A stretch of 64,000 bases of DNA from Manduca sexta (taxonomy: Eukaryota; Arthropoda; Insecta; Lepidoptera; Sphingidae): positions 9,102,913 through 9,166,912 of the forward strand of contig NC_051131.1 of assembly GCF_014839805.1 (NCBI RefSeq), read 5' to 3'. The notes under the pieces are model-generated. The model ran no database searches, was not told the DNA's origin, and saw only the letters and a list, made by a program, of their open reading frames with translations. Position 1 is the first letter of the stretch; each line of letters starts with the position of its first letter. Below, one piece after another: positions 1-13,011 of the stretch. The position numbers and the translations under genes are program-made.

Positions 1-364
1 GTTGTTTATAAGGATCTAAATTCTATTGGAGGTCTGAGTACTGTTAAGTTAAATTCCAAAAACTTTATACATTTTGTAGAAAATACAATGCCACGGCACT
101 TTGACACATAATAAAACTTTGTTCTCCTAAGACAGTTTTCTTGTACCTACAACAGTTAAGGTAGCTGCCCTTGCTATCCCATCTCAGAAATCTACCATAT
201 ATTCGGGTCATAGAACATTATGGCCAATCCAAATTGGCTTGTGTTTGCCGCATAATGTCGTAGTTGCTCGCTCAAGTTGATATTATTATATAGTTTTACA
301 ATTCGTACACACAATGGTAATGGAGTATACACCAAAAATATAATTTTAATCATTAATTTTCCAG

Positions 365-497
365 AGAGTTCCACTATGGTCCGGACCCTGTTTATGAGGC
401 CAATAACGCGATTAAAGTGACCACTCCTCCGGAGTCGACGTTCAAGAAACTAGCGCCTTCCAAAAACAGATATACACTCCTTCGTGACGAATTATAA
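365..497 (+). CDS. Terminal coding exon of an unrecognised gene, C-terminus RDEL
   Basis: A good splice acceptor (TTTTCCAG) ends at 364. The frame that starts with one base of a split codon is then open for 43 codons to TAA at 495-497. The peptide begins EFHYGPDPVYEANNAIKVT, continues through TPPEST and FKKLAPSK, and ends NRYTLLRDEL. Composition and codon use look coding against an AT-rich intron: the same frame hits a stop at 354-356 just upstream, so splicing is required. The segment is polar, with no membrane helix. The last four residues match the shape of K/H/RDEL ER-retrieval signals, which matters only if the protein is luminal. It could instead be a cytoplasmic tail. I do not recognise the family. 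The rest of the gene lies left of the window. Confidence 0.68.
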
Positions 498-850
498 GTT
501 CACTTAATCTAGCTCATGCAATTTAGTATAAGTTACCTAGTAAGTTCTTGTGAAATTTGTTTTGTCGTTTATTAAATTTTTTTCTACTCACTGTTCAACC
601 AATTATTTTATGTGAACAAAATTAATGACTTTGGTACTAAAGTTTGGTGATATTGATTCAAACCCTTAAAAAAGGATACAAGTTTGGTTATGAAACCACC
701 TTATATGGCATGGTATCGATAAATAAGCATTTGGAATTTTATTATTGTTGTAATACAGATAAGAGATTGCGGTATTATTGTGACCTCCCGCTAATCAAAG
801 TTTATACCTTAATAATGAATCAATATTGAAATAAACAATGTATCCTTCAA
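498..850 (+). other. Probable 3' UTR of the gene ending at 497
   Basis: AT-rich sequence follows the stop codon without further coding signal. The first canonical AATAAA polyadenylation hexamer on this strand is at 830-835, which would give a UTR of roughly 350 bases. Another hexamer near 1967 would allow a longer form. Confidence 0.4.
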
Positions 851-3800
851 CAACACCAAAACAGTTATATCACAAAAATTTAACAATACATTTTTCGGTA
901 CACTAGTAGAGAATATTTTTAGAATAAATTTTTAAATATGGTTATAATGAGATATTTGGAACAAGATTTATTTAACTTTTCGTTATATTTTTTTTTATCT
1001 AAAACAGTGCAATTATTCAGACTTTGGTCAGACTGATGCGGCTCATTTACACTCAATAGATTTACACAGTTCTTTTATATTGGGTTTCTAATGCTATGGA
1101 GTAATAAGTTTACTTATTAGGATATGAAAATGTGTAGTAAATACACGAAACCACATAAGCTTGTGAATTATTGAAGGTATGCTATGCTAAATAGCAGTTC
1201 TTTGGTTTTTCTAGTGTAGATGATTTTTTGGACTTCCATCTTAATAGTTTCTGAAAAATAATGGGGATTAACATAATTTTGATAATCTTAATGGTAGGGA
1301 ATACTAGTTATAAATAAAAATTTCGCTATTTAGTATAATAGAGTATTTAAAACCCAGAAACTTTCGATATACTATTATAAAGGTTGTATAAGGTTTTTTT
1401 TATTTATTTTTTAAAGATCTGTACTTTTAAATTTCTGTGTATCTAGTTGTATTTTAGTTTTCCTCTATACACTTCATAACAATCCTGACATCGCTATTTA
1501 AAAACATTGTATGTACATAATGTTTAATTAATATTTCTCAGTGAATTAGTAATCTGTTCTTTACTTTGCCATTTGAAAATATAACTAACTATATTATGTT
1601 TATTTTCTGCTGTCGTAGTGTTTACTTATTTATTAAATATGTGAATTATTGACTTTGTATGTTTAAAAAGCTTGTGCTTATGTGGTGATCCATTAGCAAG
1701 GCCACTTGTCAAAGTGAGATATGTAAGCTGATAAAATACTTTGCATAAAATTATGTTGGTTTATTTAAACATGTGTTTTTAATTATACGGTAGTATTACT
1801 CTCTATAATTTGCTGTTTAATTGTTGCTTGTTTACTGGTATCATACAACGTATTATAAGACATTATGTGGGTCATTTTGTTGATGTATTTTTCTTTATTT
1901 TTGCAGAACAAAATATTCCCTTTGGAATATAGGACTCAACGAAATATTTGGCCTTTTTTTCATGCTAATAAAAGTCCTTGAGTCCACTACCATTATATTA
2001 TTGCATGTTGCAGTATGGTCGGATAATGCCCGTTCACGCTCGGTGACGTCACAATTCATGAATGCAACTTTTCTATTATGTGACAGCTACCCCTTCCACT
2101 AAATTTCAATGTTTTATCAGTTATTTCTTATTGAGTGGGTTTAGAAAATTTTGTGTGTGCTAGGTTTTGGATGACATACATTATTGATAAATTAATAAAA
2201 AATAATAAGACAGGCTCCCAATTGGTATACGCATGATTTGAATAATAATTTTAACAAAAAATTAAATCGCCCTAAAAACACTCAAAACCAAAAAATAATT
2301 TCATATAATATGTTTATACTGGATACCAATTTTGGAGTCGATTTTGGAAATTTCGTCATATTAAATTTTAAAGGCCGAAATATCCATGGTTATTAATTAT
2401 TTTTACGTTTTTCTTTCAACTGCGAGAACTAATCACTAACTAGACGTGAATTTAAATTCTTTACTTGCCAATACTTGTTTAGTTACCCAGATTAAAGGTG
2501 AAACAAAATGTATGAAAATGAACCTTGAGGTATCGCCTTAATTAAAATTGCTAGTTAAGCTATAGTTCGATGCGCTTCGACTCTGCGCTCGTTTGAATTG
2601 GCCCTAGTGTATACGATTGCAGAAAGGTGTCTTGGCTACGGTCCCTGGTTTTGTTCAACAATTTGAGTTTTGTTATACTGGCATCATGGAGTTGGAGTGT
2701 CGGTCTCACACATAGGTTGCATCACGCTTTTCAAGGTTAGGTAGAGGTGGAACGAAATTCACGTCTCGGCAGCTATGTTTGATGTATCTTAAGTTGTATT
2801 AGATACACTATCAATTGCAATTGATTAAGGATTATAACAACGTAGACGTCAATAGGGCTAAGACGTTAATAAATGTTCGGTTAAATGTAACACTATTTCC
2901 AACGAACTGTACACCGCTTTATATTAACTAAAACCAAGGGCATCGCCATGGAGGGACAAGGAGGGGCAACTGCCCGACCCCCTCCCCTAGAGATTATAAA
3001 AAGTTTCCAAATGTAAAACAACCAAAGTCTTGGACTGGACTTGTTTGATCGATCATTCCCGTACGGTCAATTACGCTCTGCTCCTGAGGCGGCTTTACCT
3101 ATTGTGCAGGGTGTGCGCTGCACACGGGCCCAGTGTGTTAGGGGGCGCCACACATCTTTGAAGCAAAAGACATCCGTCGCTCGCGACACTGACTCTCTCA
3201 AACAACGTGCGCCCGTGCTAAGGCCGGCGAGCGGCTTCTTTACACAACTTTTGATTTAATATTAAGTATCAAAATTTAGATTACATTGTCTCCTAGGGGG
3301 CGTGAAGGAATTGATTGCACATGGGCGGCACATGAGCTAGAGCCACCTCTGCTCTACTCTATGTTATTGTGAAAGTGTGAGAGGGGGAGTGGAAGAGAAA
3401 CATGTGCTCTCGACTTTACCTACAATTCATACTTTTCTCATTCTCCATATCAGCTTTTGCATTGCATTAAAAATACGAAATGCTATGCGCATTACTGAGC
3501 TGATATACACGCCCAGTCAGTACGATTACACACATAATGCACTGTGAATGCATTATGTGTGTAATGACACAAGGTGTTCTTATGTTAGATTGTTGCCTCG
3601 CTTCTGCAGTAGCGTATTTTATAGCACGCTCTGATTGATGGAGCAGAAATGTTTCCAGTTCAAATACGCCCTAGCGATGATCGTGAATAACCATTGTCTC
3701 TATTGCGGGACTGTAACACTTTAATTGGGTAGGGTGGTAAAAAATATTTTCATTTGATTGTTAAAAGCGTATGGAAATTCAATCATGAAAATATGTACGT

Positions 3801-5846
3801 TTATTTAGTAACAAGCATGATTTCGTTTGCATGTTTTTTATGGTAAGGTACACCCTCCATTTATAAGAAAAAAGGTGTACAATTTGGATGTTCACAATAT
3901 AGTTATAAATTGTATATACTTAACACGAAAATGACTAGAATATAAAGTGTAGATAGGTTTTCGCTGGCTTGGGATATATTACCGTACAGAGTGAAACAGT
4001 TTATTATTTATTTAGTATTGATACATTTTCGATACGGGCTGGATAACCCAACACGATAATGTTTTTCAACATACTTATAATCTAAGTTTATTATAATTAA
4101 ATAAATATAATATTTATACTATTGTAATAAAAAGTTTATTACTAAGATTGTCTCAAAGTTAAATGTGTCCAATCGGTTTTGTTTAATTTAAAATTTGTTA
4201 CGATACTTCATCTCATATGAACTATGCTAACCGAAGTGTTACACATTCGCTTACACATTCACATTTGAATGTCGCGACAATTTTTAAAAATTTAAATAAC
4301 GCCACGCAATTTCTATCGATAGGACTTCGGCAGGTGCCCCCCGTGTATGGGTGTGTATTCGGTGTGGGGACCGAGCGCACAAAATTGGGAAGAGGTGGTG
4401 GTGCTTCGTCTGCAGTTAGTTCTAGTTAAGCAAACGGGCTTAATCAAAATTTAATGGTTTGACATATTAATGTGTTCTATTTCATCAAATATTCAAGGTA
4501 CCTAATGAATGCCTATATTAAAGCTTTGAAACACATTTAGCGTAAAATTTCTTCTCGCTTTTATAATTTTAATGCAAGATCTATTATGATTTGCCATTCG
4601 ATCATCTTTTACAGTATCTATTAAAATGTTGTCGGAGATGGAATATTTTGTATTTACTTACGATAAAAACATTCCTCAGTCTTTACTGAGTAGTCATTAA
4701 ATATCCTATTTTAATGTAAATTATGAGATATTAATGATTGTAAAAATGTATGTTTTGTGACGGTGTTGTACCTAATAAATTTTTGAACCTTATAAAATGG
4801 TCTTTGTAATTACATTATTCCTTTAAGATCGATAACATTACTTTTTCTGCCAAGTCGTGAAAGATGTTTGAATATTATGAGGCAATTCTTAGCAAAGATT
4901 TTGAAAAATAAAATTAATCGCGCTGGAAATATTTATATTTGTTAATTCTCTCCATAGATGGCGCTATTGGTCGCGAAAAATATTTTTCTTCTGCTTAGAC
5001 CGAACCTTTAACTCTAATTTACGCGTTATCGTAACGTTAACGCAACAGTTTCGTTAAAATAATTTTTTCTACGGAATTTTGAACAGCGCCCCGTGAGCGT
5101 AATTGGAACCAAAATGTGGCAGCGTAATCATTGCGCGTAACTTCGAATAGTAAATCACGTAACCATAGTAAAGGTAAACGTAAAATGTATGTAAATTGGC
5201 GTACAATTTTTTGTTTTTTACCTATATTATTGTCAAACAACTTTAGAGAAATACGTTAACGTTAATAATATACTTGATAGGATACTACTTAAATCCTTGT
5301 CAGGGGTATGGTCTCTACCAAAAAGTATTGAAGTGCTACATCCTTTACGACATAGACTTTAATTACTGGCGTTGCTGCTAGATGTCGCTAGTCGTATTAT
5401 ACTTAAAGAAAGATTGGCAAATACCCCAATTTTTTTCAAACATCTATTTAAACTTGGAATATAAATTATTATTTAAATAGAAAAATTCACCCAAAACTTG
5501 TCAAAATTTTTTTTAAAACCATCATCGTGTTAAACTGCCACGCCCGTCCAGACCTTTCAATGTAGAAGAAATTTCGACTTTTAAACCTTCAGAAGGAAAA
5601 CGGAAGGAACGAATGAGACAGACCTATTGGCTATCACTTCTAAGACTACGATCTACTTTCATTACTTTTTACAGTATTTTTTTTTATATTTGATTCAATT
5701 AGTAGTAAGTACGCACTGAACACGCATCACGTCTTGCGTAAATCTACGATTACAATCTTAAATCTGTTAAATGTTTATGTTACTATTATGTTACACTTTA
5801 ATTATATTTTATTTTTCAAATAATTAAGTATGTATTTTTATTTAAT
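851..5846. other. Intergenic stretch without a recognisable gene
   Basis: AT-rich DNA with no open frame that looks coding. Small GC-balanced patches at about 2940-3250, 3300-3420 and 4320-4430 are not identified. A palindromic CRE-type site, TGACGTCA, is at 2044-2051. A hairpin at 3525-3565 is listed separately. Confidence 0.5.
3525..3565. repeat. Perfect 17-bp inverted repeat, 7-base loop
   Basis: Arms ATTACACACATAATGCA (3525-3541) and its exact complement (3549-3565) flank the loop CTGTGAA. It is too short for a pre-miRNA and is probably a remnant of a foldback element. Confidence 0.8.
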
Positions 5847-5847
5847 A

Positions 5848-6604
5848 CTAGCTTTTGCCCGCGGCTCCGCCCGCGTTATAAAGTTTTTCAGGCTAAAGTT
5901 TTCCGTTATAAAAGTAGTAGTTTCCCGGGAGCCTATGTTCTTCCCAGGGTCTCAAACTGTCTCCATACCAAATTTCATCTTAATACGTTGGGTAGTTTTT
6001 GAGTTTAACACGTTCAGACAGACAGATGCAGCGGGGGACTTTTGTTTTTATAATATATTTTTAGAACTTTTAAAGTGGAACAATCCCGTCATACATCATT
6101 GTTGCATAACTTTAACCGTTTACGCAGCGCAGGCAACGGAAGCTCTCAAAACTTATAATTTTCCCCGTTTTTGCAACATGTTTCATTACTGCTCCGCTCC
6201 TATTGGGTATAGCGTGATGATATATAGCCTATAGCAGTCCACGAACAAAGGACTATCCAACGCAAAAATAATTTTTCAGTTTGGACCGGTATTTCCTGAG
6301 ATTAGCCATTACTGCTCCGCTCCTATTGGGTATAGCGTGATGATATATAGCCTATAGCACTCCACGAACAAAGGGCTATCCAACGCAAAAAGAATTTTTC
6401 AGTTTGGACCGGTATTTCCTGAGATTAGCCATTACTGCTCCGCTCCTATTGGGTATAGCGTGATGATATATAGCCTATAGCACTCCACGAACAAAGGGCT
6501 ATCCAACGCAAAAAGAATTTTTCGGTTTGGACCGGTAGTTCCTGAGATTAGCGCGTTCAAACAAACAAACAAACAAACTCTTCAGCTTTATATAATAGTA
6601 TAGA
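5848..6604 (-). mobile_element. Non-autonomous Helitron, minus strand, 757 bp
   Basis: Read on the minus strand, the element starts TCTATACTATTATATAAAGC after an A (complement of T6605). It carries a GTTT microsatellite and ends in a GC-rich hairpin (GCGGGCGGAGCCGCGGGC) followed by AAAAG and CTAG, with T next (complement of A5847). These are Helitron hallmarks: TC start, hairpin plus CTRR end, insertion between A and T, no terminal inverted repeats and no target duplication. The 134-codon open frame inside is not a Rep/helicase, so the copy is non-autonomous. The middle holds three copies of a 123-bp unit, annotated separately. Confidence 0.85.
6184..6552. repeat. Three tandem copies of a 123-bp unit inside the Helitron
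   Basis: Units start at 6184, 6307 and 6430, each with CATTACTGCTCCGCTCCTAT, and end at the GAGATTAGC motif. The copies differ by only a few bases; copies 2 and 3 are closest (CACTCCACG, versus CAGTCCACG in copy 1). The low divergence implies fairly recent unequal exchange or replication slippage. Confidence 0.92.
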
Positions 6605-6698
6605 TTCCTCATATTATTTTATATGTAGGTACCTACTTACTACATTTTTATTTTTAGCGTATGCTCTATGACAGTCTTTAATATATTATAGGTAGAAT

Positions 6699-7080
6699 GA
6701 CTGCCTCGATGGCGTAGTTGTAATGGTACACGTTACGAGTATGACTACTGCGCTGAGGTCCTGGGTTCGAATTCCGGGTCGGGCCAAAATAATTGTGACT
6801 GGGTTTTTCCATCTTAAAAACATTACTAAGTCACAGCTCGGAGTCAGGAAGTTGGCGGTGTGATACCCCCGTGTTTTGGAAAGCACGTAAAGTCTTGCGC
6901 CTGGTCCCTCTCCGGTCATGTGGGATTGCCGTCTAACCGGACTATGAGAGCGAAGGAACAGAGAGTACACCTGTGTATTGCACACACACACTTGTGCACT
7001 ATAATATTTCTTGCGTACCTGGCTGATCTCTGTTGAGATTGGCCGCCGTGGCCGAAAATTCGGCTAGGAGCATTTTACTT
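6699..7080 (+). mobile_element. tRNA-headed SINE, body type 1
   Basis: Starts GACTGCCTCGATGGCGTAGT, with a box A-like GATGGCGTAGTTG (6708-6720) and box B GGTTCGAATTCC (6764-6775): a Pol III type-2 promoter within a tRNA-derived head. The body after about 6785 (CACAGCTCGGAGTCAGGAAG, later TTGGCCGCCGTGGCCGAAAA) differs from the body on the copy at 28208. The minus-strand open frame crossing this region is not a gene. Confidence 0.8.
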
Positions 7081-7439
7081 TCATGTCAATCATTATAGGT
7101 AGGTACTAACTCTACCTAATTAAAGATCTGATTTCCGAAATAAGTTATCTCAATATTCACTAACACGAGAATGAATTCTCTAAGAAAACGATTTATAAAT
7201 TACATCAGCTACCATGAAATTTTATTTATTAAGAAAGAACCTTATCTACATAACAACTATAGTCTACACAGATAATTAATATGGTTAACGGAATTACAAT
7301 AAATTTTGGTTTTATGTCCTTGATACACATTCGCAAAAACATGACACTGATCCGCCGACATCAAAAACTTGTCATAGATATTTAAATCCAAAATTGTGTC
7401 TTGTGTAAAACAAACTGTTCCGATGTGTAGTTTTTACTC

Positions 7440-7560
7440 TTGTCAGCCAATTTCGGCTGTCAGAGCGAAGAAAGAGTCTTTGAAGGAAGCCGCGGCGCCA
7501 CGGGGCGTCCACGCTCCGCAGAAATCTACCTACCAAGGTTTTTTGTTAATGTCCAAATGG
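7440..7560. other. GC-balanced island of unknown nature
   Basis: About 120 bases of balanced composition stand out from AT-rich surroundings. One + frame is open across it (reads AVRAKKESLKEAAAPRGVHA), but no convincing donor follows. A short exon or a conserved non-coding element are both possible. Confidence 0.25.
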
Positions 7561-7880
7561 TGACCGGCCGTCTATAATAACGTTAAGTAGTCAAATTTCC
7601 TAGCTTTATTAGAGCATGGATTATTAGTAAAATCTAATTTTTAAACTTTTTTCTACTTGTCCGAATACCGAATATAATACTTAGTATTAATTAGTTCGTT
7701 CCTAATACAAATAAATATTCTGATATCCGGTATACTTAACAAACCCTTTTAATAGATGACTTCAATAATTGTCAATGCAATTCTTAATTTGTTTGTAAGT
7801 TAACACATGCGCACGTAGTTAGATCAAATTTTGGGTTAACGTACCCATATTTCTTTGTTTTGAAAAAATGCACAGTTGCT

Positions 7881-8046
7881 TAGTAGTGAAGAGTCCATAT
7901 AACCTCATTCCTTTCAGCTTTCTTTTCGTATCTTATGTAAAATATAATTTTCATAGGAACGTTTTGCAAACCGCATTTATGTATATTAGTAGTACCTAGA
8001 TATATGTTATGTCGGGTTCCCATTAAGATGACAGTCTTCGCCACTA
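7881..8046 (-). mobile_element. hAT-like MITE copy (family M1)
   Basis: Starts TAGTAGTGAAGAGTCCATAT and ends CTTCGCCACTA, the decayed termini of the family whose intact end is CAGTGGCGAAAGGT. The core GCAAACCGCATTTATG is shared with the other copies. Flanking octamers CAGTTGCT and CGGTGGAT match at 5 of 8 positions, compatible with an old 8-bp target duplication. Confidence 0.65.
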
Positions 8047-8123
8047 CGGTGGATACTGTATTCCGACAAAAGATAAAAATGTAGAGAACATTTTGATCGT
8101 CAACGGAAGAACTACCTTAATAA

Positions 8124-8160
8124 GTATTAAAAATATTTTTATTCTAAATATTTTTAATAC
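8124..8160. repeat. AT-rich hairpin, 15-bp arms
   Basis: GTATTAAAAATATTT at 8124-8138 is exactly complemented at 8146-8160. It borders the (AT)n tract. Confidence 0.75.
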
Positions 8161-8161
8161 C

Positions 8162-8283
<122 letters not shown>

Positions 8284-8285
8284 AT

Positions 8286-8294
8286 CCGTATTAT

Positions 8295-8350
<56 letters not shown>

Positions 8351-8359
8351 ATAATACGG
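8286..8359. repeat. 74-bp perfect palindrome with (AT)22 centre
   Basis: CCGTATTATTGTTTT at 8286-8300 is exactly complemented at 8345-8359. The intervening (AT)22 is self-complementary, so the whole segment folds on itself without a unique loop. Confidence 0.9.
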
Positions 8360-8419
8360 AGAAATTTACTTTTTTGGTTTTACTTAGTAATAACGATTCC
8401 TTGATAGGTAGGGTCTAGT

Positions 8420-10600
8420 GATAGTCTGTTTTTTGATCCGCTAAATATTACTCGCGACTCCCGAGACGCGACATTATAGACGTGTATTCATCACAGATGG
8501 TAGTATAGTGGGTAGGTAGTTTTGTCACTAAAAAATAACGATTTTACGTCAAGAGCAGACTTCACAATACATTCAAAACACAAAAGATCGACAAAGGCGC
8601 ATCGCGTGGTGCGAACCTGTGCACTCTTCATTGTTAGCAACAGGTACATCGAGTGATCTGGTTACACATAACAATTCACTCCTTTAAAAACATCAGAATT
8701 CACTAAACGAGCGGAATTCCGATCAGATAACATTTGCGTCCGCTCTACGATACAAAAGTAATGTAAAACTTATTGGCAACGTAACGTTTTAGCATTTGAT
8801 CCTCTTTCATAGTGTTTAGTTGCTTAAAAAATATAAAAGGTGTTACTGCTACGAAAAGAGAGATCACATTCACCTAAAAAACGTACATTGAACACATTTA
8901 TTTAAGAAAAACATATAATTGTATAAATTCACATTAATTACTATAATTACATAGACAAAACAATTCGAAGTTCTGGATCATGTACGCAAAACTTTGAATT
9001 AAAAGGCGCATCTTAGCTCTTTACTGCATTCTACATTATGAAATATTTGAGTTAAATCAATATTTTCGAAGACGACATTGGAGAGTCACTATTGCTTGCA
9101 CCGGTTGAAAAAGCGAAGGCGATGAGACCAACTCAAAAGAGTTTTTACGTATAAAGAACCATCATCTTGTTTTGAAGGGTGAAATATAATTTTAGTCCAT
9201 AGTTTATATATAGTTAAGTACCGTATAATATACTTATATGATTTGCTTTAATAATTAGGTAAGGATGTCTTGTTTACGTAGGTAGCAAAATATGTTCTTT
9301 TTGGCTTGGCAAAAAATGCTTTATCTGAACCACAGTTGGAGGATGAGTGGAACTACTTACTAATCTGTGCCAGCTTAAATATGAAATTGACAAGTCTCGC
9401 TTAACATATATAGAAAAACACCTCAATATCTTTATTATACCAAGGAATAGCGTCTACTCAAAAGACACTGTTCTATGGGCAATTGATTTCCTAAATAGCG
9501 TGGGTGCCGCGCTGCCTGCAAGTTGCCGCAACGCAATCCGACACCACGGCGGTACTTTGTAAGAGTAAAGCGTGGGTCCCATTCATAAGGGCGCCCCGCA
9601 AAAGACAGGAAGTGAAGGACAGCGTGCGATAAAACCAATTACCCGCCTACGATATAAGAAACCTGTAATTATGTGTAATATATCTGAATTTCTTTGGCGG
9701 AAACGAGTATTATTTCGCAACATGAGGAATGTGCGGGTGCCTAAGACATTTTTGGGGATTATTATTAGGTTGCCAAATTGTTTACTTGTATGAATATAAT
9801 AAAAGGATTATGAATTTACTTACCTATCTATTTATATTAGAAACGATTCTATTAAGTATTAACATATAGGTAAATCTGAAATTACAGGTAGACGTAACTT
9901 TACAAGTTTACAACAGTTTTGTAGGTGAAATTATTAAATTAGAATAAATATTTAATTTTATTTATAATAAATATCGAATTTACGCACTTTACAATAAAGA
10001 TCTTGCTATATCAATACAATAATATTATGGTTTGGTCAATGGTCAACACACATCCTAGTAGTACTGATAGCGTTTTAGAAAAATACCATTCATTGATCAC
10101 ATTATACTGGACAAATTCGTACCTATATTAAATTTAGTAAAACACCAATACCAGCTAATTTGTTATACCAAAGTTGAAAGACCTACACAATTCAGTATGA
10201 ACAAAACAAGAATCCCTGTAGAAAAGATCGACAGGTTTTTTTAATCTAACAAAAGACAGAAGCCCTCAAGATTTATGGCGTCAGAGACCGATCATAGCGC
10301 ATTAGTAGTTGACATTGTCCACTGCATGTGGCCTTTATGAGTCGCCGGCCGGGGTTTTACAGTAGCTTTGTCTTCAACGAGGCCCGAAACCTTTGTTCTA
10401 TGCAGTCGTAAACATGTCGACAAGTTGATGCATTGTACTTAGTGTTAATAATGTGACAATGTACAGTAGCAAGTATAAATTCTGTAGTCTTTTATGAAAG
10501 GATTCGATTCACACGGTTTTGGTTGAGTCTGCTTTATGCAATAAATGTCTTTTATATGGGTAATAATACCTATAGCAGGAGGTTTATGCTTATGATTTGT
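8420..10600. other. No recognisable gene
   Basis: AT-rich sequence with balanced patches at about 8570-8750, 9490-9660 and 10260-10440. Short frames at 9347-9793 lack splice logic and any recognised motif. The patches may be conserved non-coding DNA. Confidence 0.4.
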
Positions 10601-10620
10601 GTTATGTCATTATCAGTTCT

Positions 10621-10725
10621 GAATGCAAGCGGCCTTGAACAGCTCGGTCTAGGAATTTTTGAACGAAGCCTATGTTCAGCTGCCCACAGCTGAAGATAGG
10701 CTGTGCTTGTGATAATAATGAAACA
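10621..10725 (+). mobile_element. RTE-type LINE 3'-end remnant
   Basis: The string GAAGCCTATGTTCAGCTGCC followed by GATAGGCTGTG is a degraded form of the lepidopteran LINE tail that usually reads as 'gaggcctatgttcagcagtgg ... ataggctga' with a GAT-rich end. Assigned from remembered family resemblance only. Confidence 0.45.
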
Positions 10726-12640
10726 TTATTAACCTATAAACTTGGGTGTTTGGGTTATTACCAAGGCTGAGTTGTCTACGTCATAGTGGCAAAGTTCTTC
10801 TCTAGGCATCATTTGTTTCATTTAGCAATTGTAGAGACAGATCTGTCTCTTGTTAGGTTACAATATCTTAGCCAAATGCTATGCTAGGCAGCCATCACAT
10901 TCTCCTCACCCGTGCCACAGCCAGTTATCCCAATGCTAGTGGAGAGGGATAGCGTTTGAATTTTGAAATTCGGAAACAAAAGACGTTTTTTCTTTTTGAA
11001 CGTTGAAAAAGAAAAGAAGAGATACTATTTTGATGAATTTTTAAAAGGGCGAATTAAAAGTATGACTTTTAAAAAAAGCCTTGTGATTCAATAAATATAC
11101 AGCGTTCAAGCCCTTAACAGAAGAGAAATCGAGTTATTTAACTTAATTCGATTAGTAATAATGACAAACGAATTATTGATTGATTACTAAAAGTATTCAA
11201 TAAAAAAAATATATATATTGGAATCCTTACGCATTTATTGCTTGTTTTCAGAAATAGATTCAGTAGCAACCCAAAGTTAGAATTTAAAAACTGAATAAAA
11301 AATGACACTGAATACATACCACAATACTGGTAATACTTAATTTTGTTATGTTTTAAGTGCATCTAGTGTTCCTATATTATTAATGAGACTCTATCTCACA
11401 AATGCACTTCACTTCCATGGATATTTAATTAATTTTCTACGTCGTACGTCTACAAGCACAGATTCCATATAGAAAACATAAGACTTGCTTATATTTTTTA
11501 TTTCTTACGTGTGATTAATTTGTACGCGCCTTATCTTGCCAATAACAATGAAAAAATGTTTTCGCATTGTGGGTTATTTATTCTTTGATCTCCATTCATT
11601 GATAGGTAAGTGAATCTATTCTTAAAAGTGACACGTTTGTTTAAAAGGTTAATATAATCAAGATAAAGATAAACCAATTTAATTACAAAGTAGGAGATAA
11701 GTTAATTTATGTTTCTAGCATACTATACTGTATTTGATCATTCAGGTTAGAAATAAAGTTCCTTTGACTTCCTATTGACTATGTGTAGCATGTATGTATG
11801 TTATTAATATAAAAATAATTCTAAAGTGAAATGATACGTTTCCTAGTGACTTAATACATATAAAAGGATAAAGGAAAGTTCCACGAAGTCTATTTACGTC
11901 ATTGCAGCATTATGATATAATATCTATTTTTAAAGTGAAGATTTGGTTATATATAATTCACATATGATATATATGAATAAAAGAAATAAGAACCTAAACC
12001 AGCAAGAAGATAAATAAAAAATGTAATCTTAAAAATTCGGTGATGGAAGAAAAGGAAATGTAGTTCTCTCTAAGAGGGCGCGGTGTTTAGTGAAACAAAA
12101 GCACAACGAATGATTTAACAAACTGCCATATTTTAACAACATGTAATTAAAGGTTTGGCTCCGCTCGAATATGCATAAATCATGCGTCTGCCGCGAACTG
12201 CCGACCGAAATAGAGAAAAAATTAAATACATTAAGCGCCTGGGAGTTCCAAAAAGATACTCACTACGGACCTTAGAGCCTCTACCTACAAACATTGTTAA
12301 CAATAATACGTTTACGGTAATTGTAGTTCATATTTTTTTAATCATGCCGATTGATCATTAGTTAACAGTTTTTGTACTTTGTTTACAATTTAAGTTTGGT
12401 TGCCTTTCAGTAGTGAAGTGTTCTATAATTATTATAGTACGTTATTGCATAGATTCGAAAGTGTTTTTGAAGATGACTTAAGTATTTTCATATCGAAGAT
12501 TCGCTATCTTATTACTTAATTTACTAGTAAAACACTTAAATTTCAAATTTGGAATGAGGTCTCCTTTTGAGCTACATTTTGTATGGACCCAGCTTTAAAT
12601 CTAAATTTATGATTCCTGAGAGGGTTGTGCAGTCATATAA
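10726..12640. other. No recognisable gene
   Basis: AT-rich intergenic DNA. A balanced patch at about 12100-12290 contains AAATCATGCGTCTGCCGCGA. I see no splice sites or domain-encoding frames. Confidence 0.4.
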
Positions 12641-12744
12641 AAAAATAAATTAATTTATTCCTTATTTCATGAGCCTATAAATGAACTGCTCTAAACTTTT
12701 TTTGTTTTTTTTTTCTTCTTACTTTATCATGTACTGTCTTTACC

Positions 12745-12903
12745 CTAAACTGATTGAAAAGAGCAACACCAGAGTTTCTTGCCCGTTCTTCTCTGGTGAA
12801 AACTGCTTTCCGAACTGGTGGTAGAGTTAATATTGACGGAATCTAAATAATGTATAACATTTTACAGATTCAAATAAATCATTTCATTTCATTTCATTTC
12901 ATC
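12745..12903 (+). mobile_element. LINE 3' tail (CR1/jockey-like) with pentamer repeat
   Basis: Contains GAGTTTCTTGCCCGTTCTTC, then GAACTGGTGGTAGAGTTAAT, and ends in AAATAAATCATTTCATTTC with repeated ATTTC. This arrangement (a 'TTTCTTGCC..TTCTTC' block, a 'GGTGGTAGAGT' block, then a short tandem tail) is common at the 3' ends of lepidopteran non-LTR elements. No reverse transcriptase is present, so the copy is 5'-truncated. Confidence 0.6.
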
Positions 12904-13011
12904 AATGCAATTGACTACTTTTAGATGGAAAGCATGGAGAGTATAGGTATATTATACGATGTAGTTGCAATAATTATCCATTTAAAGAATGTAAAGTATG
13001 TAAATAGGACA

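Noticed and set aside
5830..6234. 134-codon + open frame
   Set aside because: Lies wholly inside a non-autonomous Helitron read antisense. No Rep or helicase motif; the frame comes from repeat composition.
6699..6785. Possible functional tRNA gene
   Set aside because: Box A and box B are present, but there is no complete cloverleaf or anticodon arm, and the same head recurs in several SINE copies.
6686..6991. 101-codon minus-strand frame
   Set aside because: Antisense to a tRNA-headed SINE.
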